This document shows positions 23,252 through 32,813 of a stretch of 39,053 nt of DNA, piece by piece. A program made the translations under genes and the position numbers. Source of the DNA: Saccoglossus kowalevskii (lineage: Eukaryota; Hemichordata; Enteropneusta; Harrimaniidae); the NCBI RefSeq assembly GCF_000003605.2, contig NW_003108611.1, positions 2,684-41,736 of the forward strand. The letters run 5' to 3'. How positions within the stretch are numbered: position 1 is the stretch's first letter; each line of letters begins with the position of its first letter. The notes below the pieces were generated by a model. It was given only the letters and a program-made list of their open reading frames with translations. It was not told the DNA's origin and searched no databases.

Positions 23252-24271
23252 TCATACGGACGTCAAACTATAATTACGACTATTGAATGAATTTTGGTAC
23301 CGCTTTCCTCGCTTACCACCAAACGCTAGAAGAAAAGCTCTCCTCTGATTTCGACTTGGTAGGTTGTAGATAAACGGGTTCACAGCAAAATTAATGATCA
23401 TCATCAATGGGGAAATGACAGCAAAACACATTGTCATCTCTACAGGAACCCTCATAGAGGTTACCAGCATAAACGGGGCGTATATAAGCATACATATTTG
23501 TGGCAAAATGCATATAAAAAACACCACAAGTACCAATGTGCAAACGAGTAAAACCTGTTTCTCACGGCGCCATTTTGATCGAGAATGCGCTTTTTCTAAG
23601 ATAATATCAGCTGTCATCAGTCGGCGTGCGATGAATCCGTAAAGTACACCGATGCAAATTAACGGAATGACAGCGAACGCGAGAAACAGAAACAAAGTTA
23701 TCTTTGCTGTATTTGTATTGTTTATTGGAGATAGCGTAAGAGGAAGATACTCACAAAGTCCGAGGCACATACCGAGTATCCACGCTAACACTGTTAAATT
23801 ACACATACGTCGCTTTCCTTGGATTCTGGATGCTTTGAGAGGATGACAAATAGCAATGTAGCGGTCAATTGTGATGAGAAGAACAGTGAATATAGAAGTA
23901 AACGTGGCGATATCCATGAATAGAACGCGTAAATAAACTACCATCACAATGTGTGTTGCTCCGAGTGCGTTCAGCAATGGGAACAAGAGAAAACCGAAAA
24001 GACATAACAGATCTGTACACGCTAGGTTGATGATGAAATAATTTGGCAATGTGCGCATTGATTTAACTCTTGCCACTACAAATATGAAGAGCGCGTTACC
24101 GATAAATCCTAGAAGTGCTATCGTAATGACTGCATACATAAGAGGCTCTTGTTCTACTTGACACACTGAAGGTATGCCAGAGTAAGTCCAGTTAATATTG
24201 AAACCTACATTTGGACTGCTCATCCTGGTGCAACTTGAACAGTTTTCGTTTTCGTACACAACGTAGCTCAT
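23252..24271 (-). CDS. Class A (rhodopsin-like) GPCR, peptide-receptor type, single exon
   Basis: A 339-residue seven-transmembrane receptor of the plasma membrane, predicted to couple ligand binding to heterotrimeric G proteins. Start chosen at the first ATG (24271), which has a good context (CAGCACCATGA); the frame is open a further 28 codons upstream but without ATG. Family hallmarks are visible: GN in TM1 (N59), NLACTD in TM2 (D87), DRY at 136-138 followed by IAICHP, W164 in TM4, P203 and Y211 in TM5, F251 and C254-x-x-P257 in TM6, and NPFIY at 298-302 with a helix-8-like basic tail. The N-terminus has N-glycosylation sequons at N10 and N27 and three cysteines; N184 is a sequon in the second extracellular loop. 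Odd features: the nearly universal TM3 cysteine (3.25) is Val112, the second extracellular loop has no cysteine, and the TM6 Trp (6.48) is Ile255. The TM2-TM3 style resembles neuropeptide receptors, but ligand and subfamily are not assignable by eye. Confidence 0.93.
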   Translation of the reverse strand: MSYVVYENENCSSCTRMSSPNVGFNINWTYSGIPSVCQVEQEPLMYAVITIALLGFIGNALFIFVVARVKSMRTLPNYFIINLACTDLLCLFGFLLFPLLNALGATHIVMVVYLRVLFMDIATFTSIFTVLLITIDRYIAICHPLKASRIQGKRRMCNLTVLAWILGMCLGLCEYLPLTLSPINNTNTAKITLFLFLAFAVIPLICIGVLYGFIARRLMTADIILEKAHSRSKWRREKQVLLVCTLVLVVFFICILPQICMLIYAPFMLVTSMRVPVEMTMCFAVISPLMMIINFAVNPFIYNLPSRNQRRAFLLAFGGKRGKRYQNSFNSRNYSLTSV

Positions 24272-24425
24272 GGTGCTGCTAGACACGGCGGTATACAAGA
24301 AGCTCACTCTTGTTATTATATCCGTTGGTTGTACTGTCAATAACTGTGGTTTAGGCTATTTAGGCTAATGTCTATTAGTCGACTGTGCTGTAATGAAGGG
24401 TCTGCGATAGGTGAAATTAGACATG

Positions 24426-24560
24426 AATTTTAGAATATCCTTCCTGCTGAAATAGTATAGGTGAATAATGTAGATGATTTGAAAACAATCAAATAAGAGA
24501 CGAACGTCATGAAAAACAACTCGGCTCTTGATCACTGGCAATGATCACATGATATGATAT
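24426..24560 (+). repeat. Direct repeat D2, upstream side of the GPCR gene
   Basis: Counterpart of D1. Starts with the same 16 bases and keeps the same succession of motifs to CACATGAT. It lies about 155 bp upstream of the GPCR start codon, so it may overlap the 5' regulatory region of that gene. Confidence 0.65.
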
Positions 24561-26437
24561 TCATTCCATCTTATGAACTCAGACAGGGATTGGCTATTCA
24601 TTTCAGGCATTACATTGTGCTGCACAGACATATTGTGAGCGAATTGTACATAGAGTGTTTTTCTAATCAATACCATAGTATACCTGGCCGGTCGACTTTC
24701 CATTTATACTCAATTTTGTCTACTTTCTCAATATTGAATTTTATTTTATTTTATTTTATTATAATTTGAACATATTTACTGATATATTTCGGAATTATAT
24801 AGTCTGCATTAGTTTTCCATTAACGATAATAATAACATAATATTCGTTATTGAAATCGATATAAGGGTTTTGTTGGATATTATTTTTCTTTAACAATACA
24901 AAACCCAAAATTATTATGATGCTTAAAAGGATAAGTTTTTTTTTTTTTTTAAGATCATACAAAATAGAAATGCACTTGTATACATATAAATTAAAAGGAA
25001 ACAATTATGATATTAAGTCATTTAGAATTTTTATAAATTATGGCAAAATTTATTGCAAATGTTGACATTCTCAGTCAAAATCTAGCAATCTGATTGGCTG
25101 AAACGAGGTTTTATGTCTGGCATGCGTTGATGCCCAAAACTAAATAAACTGGTTTAAATATCGAATTGAATCAGGATCACATGACTGATCACAATTAAAA
25201 CCTCACAATTACGCAGAACAACAATTGTATTATGTTTTTAGAATTGTAACACTGTCAGGTTATTTTTTATTTCCCGCTCGGTTATTATTTCCCGCTAAGT
25301 ATGTAACCGCCCCCCCGAAAAATGTTTTAAATCTCCTATCGAACTCCTAGATCAAAATAACGTTTTACCAGCATACACAACAGTATTCGTTTAATTACCC
25401 GGGCATATGTGTACATCGAATGTAATGCGTGAGCATTGGAGCTTTTCAGTATTTCATACATGTTTGCAAATCATAACAATTAATTTGTTTCTCTTAGATA
25501 AAATATCAACACAAATATTGAATCTGTTCAAAATTTTCGGTATTGCTTTTTAAAATATCCTCTTATGAAATATTACATTTTGATACATGTATATCAAAAT
25601 ATTGTGTATATTAAGTTACACTTCTTGCTTAAAGAAGTGCGCTACAACCGGTAACGATGTAAATTAGTCCCGTGACCATGTAGAAATTCAGTTCATGCAA
25701 ATGTCAGCAAGCGAGAGCGTTTTGTCTAGGCTATGCTTTGGTGAGAATGTGAACGATAATCAAACATGTCGTGCTCAAATACAATGCGAATGAATCAAGA
25801 TAAAAAAAGTGTTATATATTGGACTAATAATGCATGTATTTCTATTTTATCAGTAGTGCGTTGTCGCCATTTTCTCGTATGCATAACTATTATATATTGT
25901 TAAAGACACATTCACATGCATATATTTCTGTTTAACTATGATTGTGCTCAAAAGATAATTATTACTCAAGGGTTTATTATTTTGACATGATGTGAATCAA
26001 AACAGTGCGTACTTGTTTTCTGCGTATGCGCTCAGTGTTCAATACACACGTGGTATCTAGTTCAGATTATTTGCATATTCCCAGTGAGACCAAAATAATA
26101 ATGAATGTATCAAGCATGACATTCTGACATGAAAACACCTTAACAGATATCATTGGTCACTAATCATATGCTGTGATAAATATTGCGATAAGAAACTTAT
26201 TCAAGATGTGTCATTTGGGCGATGTCATTGGCATTCAAGACAAACACATTTGCCGTATGCAAAACAGATATAAACAGATAGACCTGTCACTGCAATATAT
26301 CAAATGTCGATGACATGATGTTGTGATAATCTAACGGTTGTCAAATAACGCAAGCGTGATCGAACATTTGAGGACTTTGTAAGAATTGTGCATTGAATTT
26401 CATATAACGTCTAATGCTAAACCAAAATTGAAATTTA
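24561..26437. other. No gene seen; AT-rich with homopolymers
   Basis: Contains ATTTT repeats near 24740, a long T run near 24940 and many short AT words. An ATGCAAAT octamer lies at 25695-25702, and a minus-strand AAAATGGCGAC word near 25875 (YY1-like). No second GPCR copy or remnant could be seen despite the D1/D2 duplication. Confidence 0.5.
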
Positions 26438-26532
26438 TCACGTGACAGTGAGCGCTAAATTTATGACACATGGGGAATGACAAACACAAATATTGGTGTG
26501 GAAAGAGATGCTGAGCCTTTCAAGATGGCGGC
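26438..26532 (+). promoter_or_regulatory. TATA-less promoter signature: E-box plus YY1 site over the start codon
   Basis: TCACGTGAC (26438-26446), a perfect palindromic E-box type, lies about 80 bp upstream of CAAGATGGCGGCGAC. The latter (YY1 core AAGATGGCGGC at 26522-26532) is the classic element found just downstream of transcription starts in many animal housekeeping genes, where its ATG is often the start codon. No TATA box is present at a suitable distance. Confidence 0.5.
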
Positions 26533-27143
26533 GACGTATTTGACATTTCGCCCGGGCTCAACGGTAAGTTGTCATCTTGTATCATAATCCCTGTACATTA
26601 TTTTTCTAGTGGCTGTAATTCTTTTACCCACCAGATCATGCCACTGTGATATAAATCATTCATAAACCACTGTTCAAATTCACATCTTTCAGGTACATGT
26701 GGAAATTTGAATTACCATGGAAACGACTTCACAGCAGTACATCGTTGGACACGTTTGTGAACACTATTTCACTCTGATACCGCATACTGTCGTTTCGAAA
26801 TAAAGGTATTTACGAAATTTACTGTAAGTTGTTTGAGGTATAGGACATAACTATGTACGTAATCAAATCAGTACAGTGCGTGTATACATTGAATGCATTC
26901 ACTTGCTAGTTTCATTATATGAATATTTTTCATTTTGTTTGTAAATAGGCTTCCAGTCAATTGCAATTTCAGTTTTACATAATTGTTATTGAAAAAGCCA
27001 AACAAGTAATAGTAATCATGTTAAAATAGTAGTACATATATAAATCATGCTAAATAGTTATCTTCTTTACGTCTTTTATTTTGTAGCAATGTCGTGCGTA
27101 CGAGGCCGGCGCGATTATTGTGAAATTTGGGGTCCTTGTCTGA
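26525..27143 (+). CDS. Candidate small spliced gene encoding a ~31-residue peptide (exons 26525-26563 and 27087-27143)
   Basis: Exon 1 begins at the ATG within the YY1 element and reads MAATYLTFRPGST, ending exactly at a perfect donor GTAAGT (26564-26569). A strong acceptor (TCTTTTATTTTGTAG) ends at 27086. Joining the two in phase 0 gives a continuation QCRAYEAGAIIVKFGVLV and a stop at 27141. An AATAAA lies 258 bases later. Between them is an optional exon 26693-26823, with acceptor ACATCTTTCAG and another perfect GTAAGT donor at 26824; including it ends the frame after VHVEI. The final exon also has an ATG at 27089 in another frame that runs 82 codons. Alternatives: the exon-1 peptide joins exons outside the window, or the transcript is non-coding with an ATG in the leader. 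No family is recognised. The splice and promoter signals are convincing; the protein is not proven. Confidence 0.4.
26693..26823 (+). other. Candidate alternative exon of the small gene
   Basis: Bounded by CACATCTTTCAG and GTAAGTTG. It contains ACCATGG (ATG at 26717), which opens a 28-codon frame ending at TAA 26801-26803. In phase with exon 1 it stops at once, so including it would switch the product or trigger nonsense-mediated decay. Confidence 0.4.
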
Positions 27144-27400
27144 AAGCAAATATATTTGTTTTGTTGTATTCGAAGCACTACATAAACATAAAATCATATT
27201 ATTTTTCTTGGAGTGTTTGTCAGACTATATTTCCAAATGGTGACATGCATAACCCAGCTTGTCAGCCAATCTGCAAAGTTTTACTAGGAATGATAATTAT
27301 TTATTATATTCTAAACTGTAGTTTGTACTGCCTGTAATACTCGGTGTTATTACTGGAATAGATTATATTGCTTTATATAAAGTCATCCATTCTATAGGGA

Positions 27401-27406
27401 AATAAA
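27401..27406 (+). promoter_or_regulatory. Candidate poly(A) signal AATAAA of the small gene
   Basis: AATAAA followed by TGCACACATTTATTG. It is placed suitably after the last candidate exon. Confidence 0.4.
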
Positions 27407-27521
27407 TGCACACATTTATTGAAATCTCTAGCTTCCTGACTAAAGTAAACATTCCAAAACCCTTATTTCACGTGAGGTAATTACAGGAGGTAATTTAGCC
27501 CATGATTTTTGCCTTTTTTAC

Positions 27522-27730
27522 ACCTCTTTCCAGACAGTAATCATAAATGGTACCAATGGAAAAGCAGGTGGGCTAGAATTCTTCTGACAGTTGGATCACT
27601 CAAGCTCTTTGGAAAATATGGACCCCTTTTCAGACAGAAATAATGAAAAATGGATACCACTTTTCAGACAGACAGCGTAAAATAACATACCCCTTTTCAG
27701 ACAGAAGTGGTGAATTTGGGACCCATTTTG
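27522..27730 (+). repeat. Degenerate ~33-bp repeat next to the 23-bp array
   Basis: CCTTTTCAGACAGA-type words recur near 27527 (as CTTTCCAGACAG), 27627, 27661 and 27694, with spacing of 34 and 33 bp for the last three, each followed by a TGG-ACC type tail. On the minus strand this gives an 11-residue repeat pattern (LSEKG / LKSG / LKRG). It abuts the large array but has a different sequence. Confidence 0.7.
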
Positions 27731-27794
27731 GCAGCATGTATACATATAGCACTTCAATGTGAGTACCCCCCCCACAAATACCACTTTTCATGAT

Positions 27795-30700
27795 TTTCGG
27801 CTGCATATAGTAAGCGATGTCGTCTGCATACAGTAAGCGAGGTTGTCTGCATACAGTAAGCGGTATCGGCTGCATACAGTAAGCGATGTTGTCTGCATAC
27901 AGTAAGCGGTATCGGCTGCATACAGTAAGTGGTATCGGCTGCATACAGTAAGCGATGTCGTCTGCATACAGTAAGCGAGGTTGTCTGCATACAGTAAGCG
28001 GTATCGGCTGCATACAGTAAGCGAGGTTGTCTGCGTACAGTAAGCCGTGTCGGCTGCATACAGTAAGCGATGTCGTCTGCATACAGTAAGCGATGTTGTC
28101 TGCATACAGTAAGCGTTATCATCTGCATACAGTAAGCGATGTTGTCTGCATACAGTAAGCGGTATCGTCTGCATACAGTAAGCGTTGGCAGCTGCATAGA
28201 GTAAGCAATGTCGTCTACATAGAGTAAGCGGTGTTATGTGTATACAGTAAATGATGTCATCAGTATACAGTAGGCGGTATCGTCTGCATACAGTAAGCGG
28301 TGTCGTCTGCATACAGTAAGCGTTGTCAGCTGCATACAGTAAGCAATGTTGTCTGCATACAGTAAGCGATGTTGTCATCATACAGTAAGCGGTGTTATGT
28401 GCATACAGTAAATGACGTCATCAGTATACAGTAAGCGGTGTCGTCTGCATACAGTAAGTGGTGTCGTCTTCATACAGTAAGCGGTGTCATCTGCATACAG
28501 TAAGTGGTGTCGACTGCATACAGTAAGTGGTATCGGCTGCATACAGTAAGTGGTGTCGTCTGCATACAGTAAGCGGTGTCATCTGCATACAGTAAGCGGT
28601 GTCGTCTGCATACAGTAAGTGGTGTCGTCTGCATACAGTAAGCGGTGTCATCTGCATACAGTAAGTGGACACGTGTCGTCTGCTTACAGTAAGCGGTGTC
28701 ATTTGCATACTGTAAGTGGTATCGGCTGCATATAGTAAGCGGTGTCATCTGCATACAGTAAGCGATGTCGTCTGCATAGAGTAAGCAGTGTCGTTTGCAT
28801 ACAGTAAGTGGTGTCGTCTGCATACAGTAAGCGGTGTCATCTGCATACAGTAAGCGATGCTGGATACATACAGTAAGCGGTGTCGTCAGCATACAGTAAG
28901 CTGTGTCGTCTGCATACAGTAAGTGATGTCATCAGCATACAGTAAGCGGTGTCATCTGCATACAGTAAGCGGTGTCATCTGCATACAGTAACCGGTGTCA
29001 TATGCATAAAATGAGCGTAGTTGTCTGCATACAATAAGCGGTGTCGACTGCATACAGTAAGCGGTGTCATATGCATACAGTAAGCAGTGTTGTCTGCATA
29101 CAGTAAGCGGTGTCAGCTGCATAGAGTAAGCAATGTCGTCTGCATACAGTAAGGGTGTTATGTGCATACAGTAAATGATATCATCAGTATACAGTAGGCG
29201 GTGTCGTCTACATACAGTAAGTGGTGTCGGCTTCATACAGTAAGCGGTGTCGTCTGCATAAAGTATGTGGTGTCGGCTGCATACAGTAAGCGGTGTCGGC
29301 CGGCTGCATACAGTAAGTGGTTTCGGCTGCATACAGTAAGTGGTATCGACTGCATATAGTAAGTGGTGTCGTCTGCATACAGTAAGCGATGTTGTCTGCA
29401 TAAAGTAAGTGATGTCGACTGCATACAGTAAGTGGACACGTGTCGTCTGCTTAAAGTAAGCGATGCCGTCTGCATAGAGTAAGCGGTGTCGTTTGCATAC
29501 AGTAAGCGGTGTCATCTGCATACAATAAGTGGTGTCATCTGCATACAGTAAGCGGTGTCATCTGCATACAGTAAGCGGTAACGGATGCATACAGTAAGCG
29601 GTGTCGTCAGCATACAGTAAGCTGTGTCATCTGCATACAGTAAGTGATGTCATCAGCATACAGTAAGCGGTGTCATCTGCATACAGTAAGCGGTGTCATC
29701 TGCATACAGTAAGCAGTGTCATCTGCATACAGTAAGCGGTACCGGATGCATACAGTAAGGGGTGTCGTCAGCATACAGTAAGCTGTGTCATCAGCATACA
29801 ATAAGTGGTGTCATCAGCATACAGTAGACTGTATCGTCAGCATACAGTAAGCAGTGTCACCTGCATACAGTAAATGAATACGTGTCGTCTGCATACAGTA
29901 AGCGATGTCAGCTGCATATGGTAAGCAGAAACGTGTCGTCTGCATAAAGTAAGTGGTCTCGTGTGCATACAGTAAGTGATGTCATCAGCATAAAGTAAGT
30001 GGACATGTTCGTCTGCTTACAGTAAGCAGTGTCGTCTGCATACAGTAAGCGGTGTTGTCTGCATACAATAAGTGATGTCATCAGCATACAGTAGGCGGTG
30101 TCATCTGCATACAGTAAGCGGTGTCATCTGCATACAGTAAGCGGTATCAGCTGCATACAGTAAGCGGTGTCGTCTGCATACAGTTAGCAGTGTCGGCTTC
30201 ATACAGTAAGCGGTGTTGTCTGCATACAGTAAGCGATGTCAGCTGCATAGAGTAAGCGCAGTCGGCTGCATACAGTAAGCGGTGTCGGCTGCATAGAGTA
30301 AGCGGTGTCATTTGCATACAGTAAGCGCAGTCGGCTGCATACAGTAAGCGGTGTCGGCTGCATACAGTAAGCGATGTTGTCTCCATATATTAAGCAGTGT
30401 CGTCAGCATACATTAAACGAAGTTGGCTGTATACAGTAAGCTGTGTCAACTGTATACAGTAAGCGTAGTCGTCTGCATACAGTAAGTGGTGTCGGCTAGA
30501 TACAGTAAAGGGTGTTGTCTGCATACAGTAACTGATGTCGGCTGCATACAGTAAGTGGTGTCACATGCATACAGTAAGTGGTGTCAGCTGCATACAATAA
30601 TCGGTGTCAGCTGCATACAGTAAGCGGTGTCGTCTGCATAAGGTAAGTGATGTCGGCTGCATACTAAAGCGGTGTCGACTGTATACATTAAGCGATGTCT

Positions 30701-32813
30701 TCTGCGTACAGTAAGCAGTGTCGTCTGCATACAGTAAGCAGTGGAGGCTGCAGAGTAAGCGGTGTCGTCTGCATACAGTAAATGAATATGTGTCGTCTGC
30801 ATACAGTAACCGATGTCAGCTGCATACAGTAAGCAGTGTTGTCTGCATACAGGAAGCAGTGTCATCTGCATACATTAAACGAAGTTGGCTGTATACAGTA
30901 CGCTGTGTCCTCTGCATACAGTAAGCGATGTCGGCTGCATACAGTAAGCAGTGTTGGCTGCATACAGTAAGCAGTGTCGGCTGCATACAGAAAGCGGTGT
31001 CGGCTGCATACAGTAAGCGATGTCGGCTGCATACAGTAAGCAATGTCGGCTGCATACAGTAAGCGATGTCATCTGCATACAGTAAGCGATGTCGGCTGCA
31101 TACAGTAAGCAGTGTTGGCTGCATACAGTAAGCAGTGTCGGCTGCATACAGAAAGCGGTGTCAGCTGCATACAGTAAGCAGTATCATCTGCATAGAGTAA
31201 GCGCAGTCGGCTGCATACAGTAAGTGGTGTCGTCTGCATACAGTAAGCGATGTCGGCTGCATACAGTAAGCGATGTCGGCTGCATACAGTAAGCAATGTC
31301 GGCTGCATACAGTAAGCGATGTCGGCTGCATACAGTAAGCGATGTCATCTGCATACAGTAAGCGGTGTCATCTGCATACAGTAAGTGGTGTCGACTGCAT
31401 ATGGTAAGAAATGTCGTCAGCATACAGTAAGTGATGTCGTCTGCATACAGTAAGGGATGTCATCTGCATACAGTAAGCGATGTCGGCTGCATACAGTAAG
31501 TGATGTCAGCTGCATACAGTAAGCGGTGATGTCTGCATACAGTAAGCGTAGTCGTCTGCATACAGTAAGTGTTGTCGTCTGCATACAGTAAGCGGTGTCG
31601 TCTGCATACAGTAAGCGGTGTCCTCTGCATACAGTAAGCGGTGTCGTCAGCATACAGTAAGCTGTGTCGTCTGCATACAGTAAGTGATGTCATCAGCATA
31701 CAGTAAGCAGTGTCATCTGCATACAGTAAGCGGTGTCGTCTCCATACAGTAAGCAGTACTGGATGCATACAGTAAGGGTGTCGTCAGCATATAGTAAGCT
31801 GTGTCGTCAGCATACAGTAAGCGATGTCAAGCTGCATACAGTAAGTGGTGTCGTCTCCATACAGTAAGCGGTGTCAGCTGCATACAGTTAGCGGTGTCGT
31901 CTGCATACAGTAAGCGTAGTCGTCTGCATACAGTAAGTATTGTCGTCTGCATACAATAAGCGGTGTCGTCTGCATACAGTAAGCGGTGTCGGCTGCATAC
32001 AGTAAGTATTGTCGTCTGCATACAGTAAGCGGTGATGTCTGCATACAGTAAGCGTAGTCGTCTGCATACAGTAAGTATTGTCGTCTGCATACAGTAATCA
32101 GTGTCGTCTGCATACTGTAAGCGATGTTGGCTGCATACAGTAAGCAATGTCAGCTGCATACAGTAAGCGGTGTCGTCTGCATACAGTAAGCGTAGTCGTC
32201 TGCATACAGTAAGTATTGTTGTTTGCATACAGTAAGCGGTGTCGGCTGCATACAGTAAGCGATGTCAGCTGCGTATAGTAAGCGGTGTCGTCTGCATACA
32301 GTAAGCATAGTTGTCTGCATACAGTAAGTATTGTCGTCTGCATACAGTAAGCGGTGTCGTCTGCATACAGTAAGCGGTGTCGGCTGCATACATTAAGCGA
32401 TGTCTTCTGCATACAGTAAGCGATGTCGTCTGCATACAGTAAGCGGTGTCGTCTGCATGCAGTAAGCGGTGTCATCTGCATACAGTAAGTGGTGTCGTCT
32501 GCATACAGTAAGCGGTGTCGGCTGCATACAGTAAGCGGTGTCGGCTGCATACAGTTAGCGATGTCGTCTGCATACAGTAAGCGATGTCGTCTGCATACAG
32601 TAAGCGGTGTCGGCTTCATAGAGTAAGTGGTGTCGGCTGCATACTGTAAGCGGTGTCGGCTGCATACAGTAAGTGGTGTCGGCTGCATACAGTAAGCGAT
32701 GTCTTCTGCATACAGTAAGTGATGTCTTCTGCATACAGTAAGCGGTGTCGGCTGCATACAGTAAGCGGTGTCGGCTGCATACAGTAAGCGGTGTTATGTG
32801 CATACAGTAGTGC
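27795..32813. repeat. 23-bp minisatellite, ~218 copies, 5 kb
   Basis: Tandem units of 23 bp built on CTGCATACAGTAAGC plus an eight-base variable tail such as GGTGTCGT, GATGTCGG or GGTGTCAT. The unit has no stop codon in any minus-strand frame, so all three minus frames are open over long stretches; three units make 23 codons (LTVCRRHRLLYADDTAYCMQ plus three). Higher-order copies are visible: the rare GTTATGTGxATACAGTA unit occurs at 28233, 28394 and 29157, and the rare GTGGACACGTGTCG unit at 28665 and 29432, giving a shift of about 765 bp, close to 33 units. A 161-bp (7-unit) shift also appears at 28233/28394 and at 30991/31152. Confidence 0.98.

Noticed and set aside
24272-24340. Extending the GPCR 23 residues upstream to 24340
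   Set aside because: The codon there is TTG, not ATG; the ATG at 24271 has a good initiation context and leaves a complete receptor.
27795-32813. Repeated LLYADDTAY in the minus frames, resembling the YADD box of reverse transcriptases
   Set aside because: It comes from a stop-free 23-bp unit repeated ~218 times; no other reverse transcriptase motif is present and every frame shows the same word.
27795-32813. CRISPR-like array
   Set aside because: Units are contiguous without unique spacers, and the sequence is clearly from an animal nuclear genome.
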